A stretch of DNA of 5,431 nt from an uncultured Bacilli bacterium (lineage in GTDB: Bacteria > Bacillota_I > Bacilli_A > RF39 > UBA660), in contig CALVWH010000146.1 in NCBI GenBank assembly GCA_944364705.1, positions 1 through 5,431 of the forward strand, read 5' to 3'. Every line of letters begins with the position of its first letter. The stretch's first letter is position 1. This document shows positions 5,301 through 5,431 of the stretch, piece by piece. Both the position numbers and the translations under genes were made by a program. The notes under the pieces were generated by a model that saw nothing but the letters and a program-made list of their open reading frames with translations, had not been told where the DNA came from and searched no databases.

Positions 5301-5431
5301 TTATCCACCAAAGGTAATTCTTGCATATCCATTACCAGAGGTGTCTGCTTTGGTTGGAAGTGTTTCGTTTCCTGCTTTCATAACCGTATTGGTAAATATT
5401 TTCCCGGAATAATGGTAAGAGTCGGAAAGTT
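5301..5431 (-). CDS. C-terminal end of a probable glycine-rich surface protein (partial)
   Basis: The last 42 codons of a gene enter the window and stop at TAA (5303-5301). The visible tail contains SYHYSGKIFTNT, AGNETLP and SGNGYARITFGG. This order, an AGN-x-x-x-P stretch followed by SGNGYARI at the very C-terminus, resembles the ends of large glycine-rich, repeat-containing surface proteins of gut Bacillota. There is no LPxTG sorting signal or terminal membrane segment in the visible tail. The identification is by pattern only, and the rest of the gene is outside the window. I see no convincing terminator between it and the rpsO promoter 28 bases downstream. Confidence 0.7.
   Translation of the reverse strand, partial: LSDSYHYSGKIFTNTVMKAGNETLPTKADTSGNGYARITFGG

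Overview
The window is a low-GC, one-directional stretch of a Gram-positive genome. Every supportable gene lies on the minus strand, so transcription runs from high to low coordinates. A SpoIIP spore-engulfment protein, a T-box tRNA-sensing leader, strong AGGAGG-type ribosome binding sites and U-tract terminators point to a spore-forming member of Bacillota (Firmicutes). Codons end overwhelmingly in A or T. I cannot name the genus.

In order of transcription: (1) 5431-5301 is the C-terminal tail of a probable glycine-rich surface protein that enters from outside the window. (2) 5273-4892 holds a sigma-A-type promoter, a structured leader and rpsO (ribosomal protein S15). (3) A short terminator hairpin at 4885-4861 separates rpsO from pnp (4844-2718, polynucleotide phosphorylase). 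The pnp ribosome binding site follows the hairpin so closely that pnp must depend on read-through from rpsO or on a promoter inside rpsO. (4) After a terminator overlapping the pnp stop codon comes a two-TM DUF3592-type membrane protein (2650-2138), which has its own stop-overlapping terminator. (5) spoIIP (2056-1109) and a tightly coupled one-TM protein (1105-767) form a sporulation operon; the second gene sits where Bacillus subtilis has yqxA. (6) A near-perfect promoter directly after that operon drives a T-box riboswitch (about 731-503). The T-box controls an unrecognised protein (502 to below 1) that runs off the window.

rpsO-pnp is the ordinary ribosome/RNA-decay operon and spoIIP plus its partner are ordinary mother-cell sporulation genes. 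The two most interesting parts are regulatory RNAs. The T-box has a foldable Stem I whose specifier reads GAC and whose T-box bulge is UGGC; both fit tRNA-Asp, yet the gene directly behind it is not an aminoacyl-tRNA synthetase that I recognise. The rpsO leader can fold into a pseudoknot-like arrangement in which a hairpin loop pairs with the Shine-Dalgarno sequence, the kind of device S15 uses for feedback control in other bacteria. I see no CRISPR array, tRNA, rRNA, insertion sequence or phage gene. No gene-free stretch exceeds 300 bases; the longest, 503-766, is filled by the T-box leader and its promoter.
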